NCBI GenBank assembly: GCA_017546445.1
Contig: JAFYWX010000014.1
Span: 1 to 64,000 of the forward strand
DNA length: 64,000 nt
Reading direction: 5' to 3'
Source: Akkermansia sp.
GTDB taxonomy: Bacteria; Verrucomicrobiota; Verrucomicrobiia; Verrucomicrobiales; Akkermansiaceae
Below, piece by piece: positions 25,020-32,614 of the stretch (position 1 is its first letter; the number at the start of each line of letters is the position of its first letter). The notes beneath the pieces are model-generated. The model ran no database searches, was not told the DNA's origin, and worked only from the letters and a program-made list of their open reading frames with translations. A program made the translations under genes and the position numbers.

Positions 25020-25491
25020 AGACGCGTTGGCATAATTAGGAACAGCCCTCCAAATCGGACTTTGGCGAGCCAAAGGCGAGCGGAATTTAGAGCCCGAAGG
25101 GCGACACATTCCGTAGCCCAGAGCGTCAGCTCTGGGTACATGGAAAATAATGAACGGAACCCCGCCGGCTGGCGGGGTGACAGAATGCATAAAGCCTTTG
25201 TCTACAATTAAAAGCAGTTTGCAGAACGTAGCGTATTGGAAATCTGCCACCCACTCACTTTGTTCGGGGTTCCGGTTGTTTTTTGTTCCTAACCCAAGGC
25301 TTACGCCTTGGGCTATGAAAAGTACCGCCCTCCGGGCTCTAAATTCCGCTCGTCTTCCGTCTTCGACCTGATGTCTACGCCGAGACAGGTCGGCTCGCTA
25401 AAGTCTGATTTATCAATTTGCTACAAAATATGCTCTCCAGAACAATAAATCTCTCCGCTAATTGTTCCAATGCGTGAAGTAAAGCTCCTTT
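25020..25491. repeat. Intergenic foldback element (core 25058-25405)
   Basis: This 470-bp gap holds no credible gene. Nested inverted pairs are visible: 25058-25071 with 25392-25405 (14 bp, one mismatch), 25077-25103 with 25326-25352 (27 bp, one mismatch), and 25155-25164 with 25265-25274 (10 bp). Smaller palindromes sit inside: CCCAGAGCGTCAGCTCTGGG, CCCCGCCGGCTGGCGGGG and CCCAAGGCTTACGCCTTGGG. The core GCGGAATTTAGAGCCCGAAG is shared with the element at 53.7 kb. The remainder, including 25406-25491 before panB, shows nothing further. Confidence 0.75.
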
Positions 25492-26265
25492 TTACTTTTG
25501 GACGTAGAGTAGTTCGTTCTTCCACTCGGTGACAGCTCGGGTGATATCGGCCGAGATATTGGCCTTGGGCTGCACAAAACCGGGGATAAACCAGGGGAAG
25601 CCGCCCACCAGGTCGTGGAACACGCTCACCTCGCCGTGGCAGGTGCCGTGGCCGGAGCCGATGCCGATGGTCGGAATCGGGCTGGCGGCGGTCAGCATGG
25701 CAGCCACGCTGTGGCGGGTGCATTCAATGACCACGGAGAAAGCGCCTGCGCGGACAACGGCCTGCAAATCAGCCATCAGCGCTTCGGCCTCGGCATCGGT
25801 CTTGCCTTTCATGCGGTAGCCGCCTTCCTCTTTGACTTTCTGGGGCAGCAGGCCTATGTGAGCCTGCACGGGGATACCGGCCTGCACGATGGCGCGGATT
25901 TCAGCCTCCTTGCTCACGCCGCCTTCCAGCTTCACTGCATCCACCCCGGTAGCCATAAGCTTGCGGGCGTTTTCGACTGCCTGTTCGGGGGTATCGAAGG
26001 TGTGGATAGGCATATCCAGAATAACCAGCGCATTTTTTGCAGCGCGGGCCACGCATTCGCCGTGGTGCAGCATGTGGGCCAGGGTCACGTGCGTGGTATC
26101 CGGGTAGCCGAGCATGGTCATGCCCAGGGAATCGCCCACCAGAATCATGTCAATACCGGCTTCATCGAGCAGGCGGCCCGTGGGGTAATCGTATGCCGTG
26201 AGCTGGGAGATGGGTTCCTTGCCCATTTTTGCCTGAATGGCGGCAATCTTGTCGTTTGATGTCAT
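25492..26265 (-). CDS. panB: 3-methyl-2-oxobutanoate hydroxymethyltransferase
   Basis: A 257-residue TIM-barrel enzyme making ketopantoate, the first step of pantothenate/CoA synthesis. Conserved motifs are LTAYDYPTGRLLDEAGID, ILVGDSLGMTMLGYPDT, KLEGG near residue 113, and PVQAHIGLLPQ. It is the last gene of dapA-dapB-folK-panB, starting 12 bp after folK. No panC or panD is present in the window. Length is normal. Confidence 0.95.
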   Translation of the reverse strand: MTSNDKIAAIQAKMGKEPISQLTAYDYPTGRLLDEAGIDMILVGDSLGMTMLGYPDTTHVTLAHMLHHGECVARAAKNALVILDMPIHTFDTPEQAVENARKLMATGVDAVKLEGGVSKEAEIRAIVQAGIPVQAHIGLLPQKVKEEGGYRMKGKTDAEAEALMADLQAVVRAGAFSVVIECTRHSVAAMLTAASPIPTIGIGSGHGTCHGEVSVFHDLVGGFPWFIPGFVQPKANISADITRAVTEWKNELLYVQK

Positions 26266-26277
26266 GGGTATGTGATA

Positions 26278-26784
26278 TCAAAGGGGGTAGGGGGTAACGG
26301 CAGGGCCGGCCGGCAGCTGCTCCAGCAGCTGGGTGGCCGTCTGTGTCTGCCCGGGAAGCACCAGCTGCGGGTCCAGGTCGCAGAGCGGGCGCAGCACGAA
26401 TTCTCGTTCGTGAGCGCGGGGGTGGGGTAGGGTGAGCTCCGGGCTTTGCTGCATTTCGGTGCCGCAGCAGATGAGGTCGATATCGCAGGGGCGGGGTTCG
26501 CCGTATGTGCCGCTGCGAGTGCGGCCCAGCTCTGCCTCAATACGGAGGCAGAGCTGTAGAATTTCCGCTGCCGGCATATCGGTTTCCACAGCCACGCAGG
26601 CATTCAGGTAGGCCGGCGAACCCGCGGGGCAGCCCACGGGCTCAGTCTCATACACCTGGGAAAGCTGCAGGCTGCCGAAGGCATCTGCCAGGTAATCGCA
26701 GGCAGATTCCAGCATAGCCAGCCGGTCTCCCAGGTTGGAGCCCAGGGAGAACACACAGCGGCGCATGGATGCGGGGGCGCCCAT
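26278..26784 (-). CDS. folK: 6-hydroxymethyl-dihydropterin pyrophosphokinase
   Basis: A 168-residue enzyme transferring pyrophosphate from ATP to 6-hydroxymethyl-7,8-dihydropterin in folate synthesis. Signatures are FSLGSNLGDRLAML near residues 12-25, YETEPVG, SPAYLNACVAVET and RPCDIDLICCG near 98-108. It starts 5 bp after dapB and precedes panB. An alternative start at the internal ATG seven codons in (MRRCVFSLG) would give a more usual length. Confidence 0.93.
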   Translation of the reverse strand: MGAPASMRRCVFSLGSNLGDRLAMLESACDYLADAFGSLQLSQVYETEPVGCPAGSPAYLNACVAVETDMPAAEILQLCLRIEAELGRTRSGTYGEPRPCDIDLICCGTEMQQSPELTLPHPRAHEREFVLRPLCDLDPQLVLPGQTQTATQLLEQLPAGPAVTPYPL

Positions 26785-26789
26785 GGTGA

Positions 26790-27524
26790 TTAGTCGGTGA
26801 AGCCCAGCACGTCCTGCATGCTGTACAGCCCGGCGGGCTTATCAGCCAGCCACAGGGCAGCGCGCACGGCGCCGCTGGCAAAGGTCATGCGGCTGGAGGC
26901 CTTGTGGGTAAGCTCTACGCGCTCGCCATCCGTGGCGTACATGACGGTGTGGTCGCCCACAACATCGCCACCGCGCATGGAGTGCATGCCAATCTGGCGC
27001 TGGGGGCGGGCGCCCACCAGGCCCTCGCGGCCGTGCATCACGTCCTTATCATAGCTCATGCCGGTTTCATCGCACACCACCTCTGCCAGGGAGCGGGCGG
27101 TGCCGCTGGGGGCATCGAGCTTGTGGTGGTGGTGCATCTCGATGATTTCGATATCGTAATCCTTCAGGATGCGGGTGGCCTTGCGGGTGAGCCAGAAGAG
27201 GGTGTTCACGCCCACGGAGTAGTTGGAGGCGAAAACGATGGGAATCTGCCTGGCGGCCTCAGTAATGGCGGCGCGCTCCTCATCGGTGTGCCCGGTAGTG
27301 CCGATGACCAGGGGCTTGCCCTGCGCAATGGCGGTGGCCAGCAGCTCCGGGGTGAAACCGTGGAAAGAGAAGTCAATGGCGCAGTCGGCAGCGCTCATGG
27401 CGGCGGCGATATCCTGGCCCACATCGTGCGTGGAGCCCAGCTCGGTGCCTTCATTCAGCTCCACAGCCTGCTTCACGGTCTGGCCCATGCGGCCGGAAAT
27501 GCCGGTAACGAGAATCTTCATCAT
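26790..27524 (-). CDS. dapB: 4-hydroxy-tetrahydrodipicolinate reductase
   Basis: A 244-residue enzyme reducing hydroxy-tetrahydrodipicolinate in the lysine/meso-diaminopimelate pathway. The NAD(P)-binding motif is VTGISGRMGQTVKQA, the catalytic segment is IIEMHHHHKLDAPSGTA near residues 128-144, and GTTGHTDEE and ASNYSVGVN are typical. It follows dapA with a 6-bp gap. meso-DAP use fits the DAP-specific ligase mpl at the window's right end. Confidence 0.96.
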   Translation of the reverse strand: MMKILVTGISGRMGQTVKQAVELNEGTELGSTHDVGQDIAAAMSAADCAIDFSFHGFTPELLATAIAQGKPLVIGTTGHTDEERAAITEAARQIPIVFASNYSVGVNTLFWLTRKATRILKDYDIEIIEMHHHHKLDAPSGTARSLAEVVCDETGMSYDKDVMHGREGLVGARPQRQIGMHSMRGGDVVGDHTVMYATDGERVELTHKASSRMTFASGAVRAALWLADKPAGLYSMQDVLGFTD

Positions 27525-27530
27525 GGTGGC

Positions 27531-28412
27531 TTACATCAGGTTGAAGCTCTTGAGCAGGTCGGCCAGCTTGCCGTGCTTCTCCTCTGCCAGCGGTACGAGC
27601 GGCAGGCGGATATCCCAGCCGATATTGCCGCGCAGGGCCAGAGCGGCCTTCACGGGAACCGGGTTTACATCCAGTGACATAAGGCCCTTCATGAGCGGGT
27701 AATACTTCTTCTGCAGCTCCAGGGCTTTCTTTCCGTCGCCGCTCATGGCGGCATCCACCAGGGCCTTCATCTCGGCAGGGGCCACGTTGGAGGTTACGGA
27801 TACCAGACCCACGGCACCGCAGGAAATGAAGGGAACGGTAAGGCCGTCATCGCCGCTGAGTACGGCAAAGCCTTCCGGCAGAGCCTGAACCAGCTGGTTC
27901 ACGCGCTCCACGCTGCCGCCGGCTTCCTTGATGGCCACGATGGTGGGGCAGTCTGCAGCCAGGCGGGCCACGGTGTCTACGGCGATTTCAATGCCGCTGC
28001 GGCCGGGAATGCTGTAGAGCATGATGGGCAGGTCCGTAGCCTCGGCAATAGCCTTGAAGTGCTGGTACACGCCCTCCTGGTTGGGCTTGTTGTAGTAAGG
28101 ACATACCTGCAGGGTGCCATCTGCACCCATGGCGGCAGCGGCCTTGGTCAGCTCGATAGCCTCGGCGGTGCAGTTGGCGCCGGTGCCGGCGATAACCTGG
28201 CAGCGGCCTGCCACGGTCTCAACGCACACGCGGATGACTTCCAGATGCTCTTCGGTGGAAACGGTGGGGGATTCGCCGGTGGTGCCCATGGGCACAATGC
28301 CATCCACGCCGCCGGCAATCTGGGCTTCAATCAGTGCCTTGAATGCCTCGTAATCTACCTGTCCGTTCTTGAAAGGTGTAACAATTGCAGTGTAAAGTCC
28401 CTGGTATTTCAT
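27531..28412 (-). CDS. dapA: 4-hydroxy-tetrahydrodipicolinate synthase
   Basis: A 293-residue TIM-barrel aldolase condensing pyruvate with aspartate semialdehyde. Motifs: MGTTGESPTVSTEEH near residues 43-57, CPYYNKPNQEGVYQHF near 107-122 with the catalytic Tyr, IPGRSGIEI, and the Schiff-base lysine in IVAIKEAGG near residue 163. It is the first gene of the dapA-dapB-folK-panB operon. Confidence 0.97.
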   Translation of the reverse strand: MKYQGLYTAIVTPFKNGQVDYEAFKALIEAQIAGGVDGIVPMGTTGESPTVSTEEHLEVIRVCVETVAGRCQVIAGTGANCTAEAIELTKAAAAMGADGTLQVCPYYNKPNQEGVYQHFKAIAEATDLPIMLYSIPGRSGIEIAVDTVARLAADCPTIVAIKEAGGSVERVNQLVQALPEGFAVLSGDDGLTVPFISCGAVGLVSVTSNVAPAEMKALVDAAMSGDGKKALELQKKYYPLMKGLMSLDVNPVPVKAALALRGNIGWDIRLPLVPLAEEKHGKLADLLKSFNLM

Positions 28413-28445
28413 AGTCGGGAGTAATTTAAGTTCTTTGTCGCGGGT

Positions 28446-28473
28446 ATTATACTCCTTGCAGACAAAAAGTCAC
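28446..28473 (-). promoter_or_regulatory. dapA promoter
   Basis: Minus-strand GTGACT, 16-bp spacer, TATAAT, with 33 bases to the dapA ATG, one of the few leadered genes here. No lysine riboswitch fits in this leader. Confidence 0.5.
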
Positions 28474-28529
28474 GCTTTTATTTTACGCCGAGTGCGCATG
28501 AATGAGCAGCGGGCAGGGTATAAAAGGAA

Positions 28530-28553
28530 AAGCGGCCTTGCGGCCGCCTTTTG
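28530..28553 (-). terminator. Terminator of the MarR gene
   Basis: On the minus strand AAAAGGCGGCCGCAAGGCC begins a GCGGCC-GCAA-GGCCGC hairpin followed by TTTTCCTTTT. It starts directly at the stop codon. Confidence 0.8.
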
Positions 28554-29006
28554 TCATTTCCCCATTAAGGTAACAATACGGGAGAGGGTTTTTAAATCCT
28601 CTGCCGTGAGTGCTTTTGCCCGTCGGTCGAGTTCATTGTGGAACTGGGCGTACACGTTTGCAAATAATGAGAGGCCGTTCTCCGTGAGGGTGATGCAGAC
28701 GGCACGTCTGTCAGTCGGGTTGGGCTTGCGTTCCATGTATCCCTTGCCTACCATGGTTTCTACCAGCAGGGATGTGGCCGGAATGGTCATCTGCATGCGC
28801 TTGGCCAGTGATTTCAGGGAAACCCCATCGGGTTCTTCCTCCAGCATCAGCTTCAGCTGCGATATGGCAGAGCCCTGGCGCACAGTCAGTCCATACATTT
28901 TCTTCATTTCCGGGGAATTGATGGTCCTGATGCTGTCTCGACGCAGCTCATCCAGTATCTCCAAAAGTTTGCGAAATGTGTTGTGAGGTGATTCTGTGCA
29001 AATCAT
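28554..29006 (-). CDS. MarR-family transcriptional regulator
   Basis: A 150-residue winged-helix regulator. The DNA-binding region has VSLKSLAKRMQMTIPATSLL (about 63-82, helix-turn-helix) and the wing KPNPTDRRAVCITLTENG (about 95-112), matching the MarR signature D-R-R-x-x-x-I-x-L-T-x-x-G. Helices at both ends form the dimer interface. It stands alone with its own promoter and terminator, so its targets, usually efflux or stress genes, are not evident. A 537-bp AT-rich gap separates it from parA. Confidence 0.93.
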   Translation of the reverse strand: MICTESPHNTFRKLLEILDELRRDSIRTINSPEMKKMYGLTVRQGSAISQLKLMLEEEPDGVSLKSLAKRMQMTIPATSLLVETMVGKGYMERKPNPTDRRAVCITLTENGLSLFANVYAQFHNELDRRAKALTAEDLKTLSRIVTLMGK

Positions 29007-29012
29007 GTGATG

Positions 29013-29041
29013 ATTCTACCCGCTCTTTCCTCGCTTGTCGA
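29013..29041 (-). promoter_or_regulatory. Promoter of the MarR gene
   Basis: Minus-strand TCGACA, 17-bp spacer, TAGAAT, then CATCAC (6 bases) and the ATG. Confidence 0.5.
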
Positions 29042-29516
29042 GCACAAATGCCGGGTTCTGCGGGGAAAAGTATGAAAATTCTGTTGGAATGACGGGATAT
29101 TGTGGGGCGAAAACCCGGAAATCCCGTAAATACGGGGAAAATGGACTCTTTCTCTCTTTCTCAAATGGGGAATTTCAGGGAATAAGCCGACATAAAAAGC
29201 CGCCATGACAGTGGGTGCTCGGGCGAGGGATGCTGTGTATGATGAGTGTTGACAAAATAGTATTATTCTGAGGAAAGATTAAGGAATGATAAGTATCGAA
29301 TTTGTTGCGTGATAGTTTAGGAAGTAAAAGTATTTTTTTTTTTTTTTTTTTGAGTAGTTACTGTATGTTATGCGTTTAACAAAAACATATTGCATTACGA
29401 GAGTCGGTGAAAAGTGCTTTGTAAATAACAAAGCACATTGTAACAGAATAACAATATTGAAGCGGGGGTATAGGTGGTGCGGGGTTGGTTCAGTGTGTCT
29501 GCTTTTCATTTACGGC
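29042..29516. other. AT-rich gap with a 19-T tract and a hairpin
   Basis: No gene is supported. The stretch contains a CCCGTA/TACGGG palindrome (29123-29136), an uninterrupted run of 19 T (29333-29351) and a perfect 8-bp hairpin GTGCTTTG/CAAAGCAC with a TAAATAA loop (29414-29436). From about 29240 to 29460 it is much richer in A+T than the rest of the window. I saw no parS site or DnaA boxes. Confidence 0.6.
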
Positions 29517-29545
29517 TTGAAATGGGTGGAGTGGTTCGGTAGAAT
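29517..29545 (+). promoter_or_regulatory. parA promoter, probably leaderless
   Basis: TTGAAA (29517-29522), 17-bp spacer, TAGAAT (29540-29545), then GCCGGGC (7 bases) and GTG 29553. The alternative ATG 29544 overlaps the -10 box, so it cannot be in a transcript from this promoter. Confidence 0.6.
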
Positions 29546-29552
29546 GCCGGGC

Positions 29553-30317
29553 GTGAAAGTAATAGCCATAGCGAATCAGAAGGGCGGGGTGGGCAAGACA
29601 ACCACAGCGGTTAATTTGTCTGCCGCGCTGGCAGCACGCGGTAAGCGGGTGTTGCTCATCGATATGGATTCCCAGGCCAACGCCAGCACCATGCTGGGCG
29701 TGGAGGTGGAAAGTGATGCCAGCTTGTACCCGGCGCTTATCGGCGAGGTGCTGCTGGAGGATTTGATTCGCCCGACGCGCCGGCGTAATCTCTCTATTAT
29801 CCCTGCACACGTGGATCTTTCCGGTGTGGAAGTGGAGCTTACGCAGACGGATTCGCACCTGACCTGCATGTATGATGCCATGGAAGGCCTGCGCCAGCGG
29901 GATTATTTTGACTATGTGTTTCTGGATACGCCGCCCTCACTGGGTGTGCTGATGACCTCCGCCCTGTGCGCGTGCGATGAGGTGATTACCCCCATGCAGT
30001 GCGAATTCCTGAGTCTGGAGGGGCTTTCCAAGATTCTGTTCGTGATGGATCAGATTCGTGAGAATGGCGTGAACTCCCGCCTGAAGCACGAGGGTATCAT
30101 CATGACAATGTACAACAATACCAAGCTGGCCAATGAGGTGATTCGCCAGGTGCAGCAGGAGCTGCCGGATAAGTTGTACCGGAATCATATTCCGCGCTCT
30201 GTGCGTGTGGCAGAGGCTCCCAGCTTCGGCCGCACGATTATGGAACATGACCGCTTTGGTACGGCTTCCATGGCCTACCAGGCCGTGGCGCGTGAATTCA
30301 TGGCACGTCACCGCTGA
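29553..30317 (+). CDS. ParA/Soj-family ATPase
   Basis: A 254-residue ParA-type ATPase for chromosome or cargo positioning. The deviant Walker A is NQKGGVGKTTTAVNLSAALA near the N-terminus, with DMDSQANASTMLG and FLDTPPSLGVLMTSAL following. The C-terminal IPRSVRVAEAPSFGRTI matches chromosomal Soj proteins. parB does not follow; comF does, 26 bp downstream. I prefer GTG 29553 (VKVIAIANQKGG) over ATG 29544 because of the promoter position. Confidence 0.93.
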   Translation: MKVIAIANQKGGVGKTTTAVNLSAALAARGKRVLLIDMDSQANASTMLGVEVESDASLYPALIGEVLLEDLIRPTRRRNLSIIPAHVDLSGVEVELTQTDSHLTCMYDAMEGLRQRDYFDYVFLDTPPSLGVLMTSALCACDEVITPMQCEFLSLEGLSKILFVMDQIRENGVNSRLKHEGIIMTMYNNTKLANEVIRQVQQELPDKLYRNHIPRSVRVAEAPSFGRTIMEHDRFGTASMAYQAVAREFMARHR

Positions 30318-30343
30318 TTATTATCAGCAAGTTTTCAGGCGGC

Positions 30344-31060
30344 ATGCTCAGTTGGCTGTTTCCTGCAACGTGTGAACTCTGCGGTGAAGCTGCGGAGCAG
30401 GGTCTTTGCGAGACGTGCCGCCGCAGTCTGCCGCGTATTCCGGCGCCTGTCTGCCTGCATTGCGGTGCGCCCACGGCTGGGCAGCAGACGGATGCGAACC
30501 GCTGCGCAGAGTGTGCCGGGCACACGCGCCCGTTTGTGCTGGCGCGCCAGGCGCTGCGGCAGACGGATGAGGTGATGCAGCTGGTCTATAATTTCAAATA
30601 CCACCGTGCGCTCTACCTGTCTCGCGCGCTGGCTGGTTTTCTGGATGAGTTGTGGGAGAAGACGCCGCAGCTGGCCAGCCGGGCGGATTGGGTGCTGGTG
30701 CCTGTGCCGGTGACGCGCCGTAAATTGTATACGCGCGGCTATAACCAGGCTGGGGAGCTGGCGCGCAGTCTGGGAAAATTGCGCCGCCTGCCGGTGCTGG
30801 ACTTGCTGGATCGCCATGAAACCGGGGTTATCAGCCAGACTCGCCTTTCTGCCCGGGCCAGGCGACTTAATGCCATGCGGGCGTATCGCACGCGCCGCGT
30901 GCGCTGGTGGCAGCGCCGCCGCAGTTATCCGGCATATATTGTGCTGGTGGATGATGTGTTTACCACGGGTGCCACAGCCCGCGCCTGCGCCACGCAGCTG
31001 CGCAAGCTGCCCGGTGTGAAGGAGGTGGTATCGCTCTCCCTGGTGCGCATCGGTGCTTGA
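30344..31060 (+). CDS. ComF-family phosphoribosyltransferase-like protein
   Basis: A 238-residue protein with an N-terminal double zinc-finger region (CELC, CETC, CLHC and CAEC pairs within residues 10-65) and a phosphoribosyltransferase domain. The PRPP-binding loop is IVLVDDVFTTGATARAC near residues 203-219, and YTRGYNQAGELARSL is the family signature. ComF proteins are needed for DNA uptake in transformation, and comM at 20.4 kb supports a competence context. It probably shares the parA transcript. Confidence 0.93.
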   Translation: MLSWLFPATCELCGEAAEQGLCETCRRSLPRIPAPVCLHCGAPTAGQQTDANRCAECAGHTRPFVLARQALRQTDEVMQLVYNFKYHRALYLSRALAGFLDELWEKTPQLASRADWVLVPVPVTRRKLYTRGYNQAGELARSLGKLRRLPVLDLLDRHETGVISQTRLSARARRLNAMRAYRTRRVRWWQRRRSYPAYIVLVDDVFTTGATARACATQLRKLPGVKEVVSLSLVRIGA

Positions 31061-31069
31061 GCGGTGCGC

Positions 31070-31104
31070 AAAAAAAATCCCCGGTGTGGTGTACACCGGG
31101 GATT
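31070..31104 (-). terminator. infA terminator
   Basis: The 12-bp stem AATCCCCGGTGT/ACACCGGGGATT (31076-31104) is followed on the minus strand by TTTTTTT. It lies 24 bp after the infA stop. On the plus strand no T tract follows, so comF may terminate elsewhere or by Rho. Confidence 0.85.
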
Positions 31105-31128
31105 CTGAAAAAAACTTACTGTCTGAAA

Positions 31129-31461
31129 TCAGTTCAGGCGGAAGGTGATGCGGGCCTTGGTCATATCATAGGGGGAAACCTCGATACGAACGCGGTCGCC
31201 TACTACCAGGCGGATGAAGCGCTTGCGCATCTTGCCGGAGATGTGAGCCAGGAACTCATGACCATTGGCCACCTTTACGCGGAACATGGTGCCGGCGAGC
31301 ACAGCGGATACCACGCCTTCAAGCTCAATCTCACCCTCGCCGTCGTCGTCAGCCTTCTTGGGCTTGGGGGTGCTGTTCACGGGGCGGGTGTTGCCGGCCG
31401 GACGCGGTCCGGTCGGGCGCTGCTGCGGCTTGCTGCCGCGATTATTGGGGGGATTTGCCAT
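31129..31461 (-). CDS. infA: Translation initiation factor IF-1 with N-terminal extension
   Basis: A 110-residue IF-1. The S1-like OB fold (about 43-110) is complete: [34 protein letters not shown] and VEVSPYD-like [19 protein letters not shown]. Canonical IF-1 has about 72 residues; here about 38 extra N-terminal residues, rich in Pro, Asn, Arg and then Lys/Asp ([26 protein letters not shown]), precede it. The extension is read in the same frame from ATG 31461 with no better internal ATG, so it is probably real. It could contact rRNA or mRNA. Confidence 0.93.
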   Translation of the reverse strand: MANPPNNRGSKPQQRPTGPRPAGNTRPVNSTPKPKKADDDGEGEIELEGVVSAVLAGTMFRVKVANGHEFLAHISGKMRKRFIRLVVGDRVRIEVSPYDMTKARITFRLN

Positions 31462-31517
31462 TATGTCGTTCTTAATTGGTTGCTTCGCGCTGCTCTTTCG
31501 AGCGCTTGCGCGTGCAC

Positions 31518-31546
31518 AGTTTAATGCTGAAAAGTCCACAAAGCAA
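31518..31546 (-). promoter_or_regulatory. infA promoter
   Basis: Minus-strand TTGCTT, 17-bp spacer, TAAACT, with a leader of about 50 nt to the infA ATG. Confidence 0.45.
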
Positions 31547-31597
31547 GCACTTTTTCATAAAACAGCAAAAAAAGTTCCCAGAAGTCACAAAATGCGG

Positions 31598-31626
31598 TTG
31601 ACATTAAAATTATGCTGTGCTACCCT
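31598..31626 (+). promoter_or_regulatory. rplM-rpsI promoter
   Basis: TTGACA (31598-31603), 17-bp spacer and TACCCT (31621-31626), preceded by TGC as an extended -10. The leader to rplM is about 63 nt, long by the standard of this window. Confidence 0.5.
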
Positions 31627-31696
31627 CTGCGAGCTGACCTGTTTAGGGGTCACGTCGTGGCGAAAGCCAAAACTGGAATAAGTAAGAAACGAAAAT

Positions 31697-32128
31697 ATGA
31701 AAACCTTCTCTGCCAAGCCTCAGGAAATTGAGCGTAAGTGGTATGTGATCGATGCCGCCGGTAAGGTGCTCGGTCAGGTTGCAGTTGAAGCAGCTAACCT
31801 GCTTCGCGGTAAGAACAAGACCATCTTCACCCCCCACGTGGACTGCGGTGACTATGTGATCATCGTGAACGCCGACAAGGTAGTGCTCACCGGTAACAAG
31901 GAGCGCGCCAAGATTTACACCCGTTACACCGGCTATGTGGGCAACCAGGTGGTGACCACCCCCGCCAAGCTGCGTAAGACTCATCCTGAGATGATTGTGG
32001 AGCTCGCCGTTAAGGGCATGATTCCCCACACCCGCCAGGGCCGCGCCCAGGGTGGCCGTCTCAAGGTTTATGTTGGCGCTGAGCACCCCCACACCGCTCA
32101 GACTCCGGAAGCTGTAACCATCGCCTAA
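31697..32128 (+). CDS. rplM: 50S ribosomal protein L13
   Basis: A 143-residue large-subunit protein, one of the early assembly proteins. Matches: RKWYVIDAAGKVLGQVAVEAA near residues 13-33 (quoted from the N-terminal domain in part as WYVIDAAGKVLGQVA), GDYVIIVNADKVVLTGNK, YTRYTGYVG and MIPHTRQGRAQ. Length is normal. It is paired with rpsI 13 bp downstream, the standard bacterial arrangement. Confidence 0.97.
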   Translation: MKTFSAKPQEIERKWYVIDAAGKVLGQVAVEAANLLRGKNKTIFTPHVDCGDYVIIVNADKVVLTGNKERAKIYTRYTGYVGNQVVTTPAKLRKTHPEMIVELAVKGMIPHTRQGRAQGGRLKVYVGAEHPHTAQTPEAVTIA

Positions 32129-32141
32129 TTTTATTCTGACT

Positions 32142-32546
32142 ATGTCTACTACTCCCTACAACGCTACTGGTCGTCGCAAGGAAGCCATCGCTCACGCCTG
32201 GCTTACCCCCGCCGAGGAAGGCAAGTCCGGTAAGATCACCATCAACCGTCGCTCCTTCGAGGAGTACCTGCCCACCGACGCTCTCCAGAACGCTGTGCTG
32301 CAGCCCTTCTACGCTACCAACACCATGAAGAAGTTCGACGTTCGCGTCGTTTGCCGTGGTGGTGGTGTGCACGGCCAGACGGGTGCTATCTCCCTGGCTA
32401 TCGCCCGCTCCCTGGTCATGATCGACGAGGAGTACCGCTCCGCTCTCCGTGAGCAGGGCCTGCTTACCCGCGACTCCCGCATGAAGGAACGCAAGAAGGC
32501 TGGTCGCCCCGGCGCCCGCAAGCGTTTCCAGTTCAGCAAGCGCTAA
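32142..32546 (+). CDS. rpsI: 30S ribosomal protein S9
   Basis: A 134-residue small-subunit protein whose C-terminal tail reaches the P-site tRNA. Matches: YNATGRRKEAIAHAWL near the N-terminus, KITINRRSFEEYLP, VVCRGGGVHGQTGAISLAIA and the basic tail KKAGRPGARKRFQFSKR with the terminal FSKR. Length is normal. Confidence 0.97.
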   Translation: MSTTPYNATGRRKEAIAHAWLTPAEEGKSGKITINRRSFEEYLPTDALQNAVLQPFYATNTMKKFDVRVVCRGGGVHGQTGAISLAIARSLVMIDEEYRSALREQGLLTRDSRMKERKKAGRPGARKRFQFSKR

Positions 32547-32569
32547 AGCAACTACTGGTTTTGGCTTTC

Positions 32570-32606
32570 AAAAGTGCCTTTCCCTCCAAGGAAAGGCACT
32601 TTTTTT
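32570..32606 (+). terminator. rplM-rpsI terminator
   Basis: A 14-bp stem AAAAGTGCCTTTCC / GGAAAGGCACTTTT with a 6-nt loop, followed by a T run to 32606. Confidence 0.9.
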
Positions 32607-32614
32607 GATTGCAG

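Noticed and set aside
29042-29516. Replication origin near parA (and in the gyrB upstream region)
   Set aside because: AT-rich DNA, parA and gyrBA are suggestive, but I saw no DnaA boxes of the TTATCCACA type, no dnaA, no parB and no parS site.
29544-29552. ATG 29544 as the parA start
   Set aside because: It overlaps the TAGAAT -10 box of the only good promoter, so GTG 29553 is more likely. If another promoter exists, the ATG could still be used.
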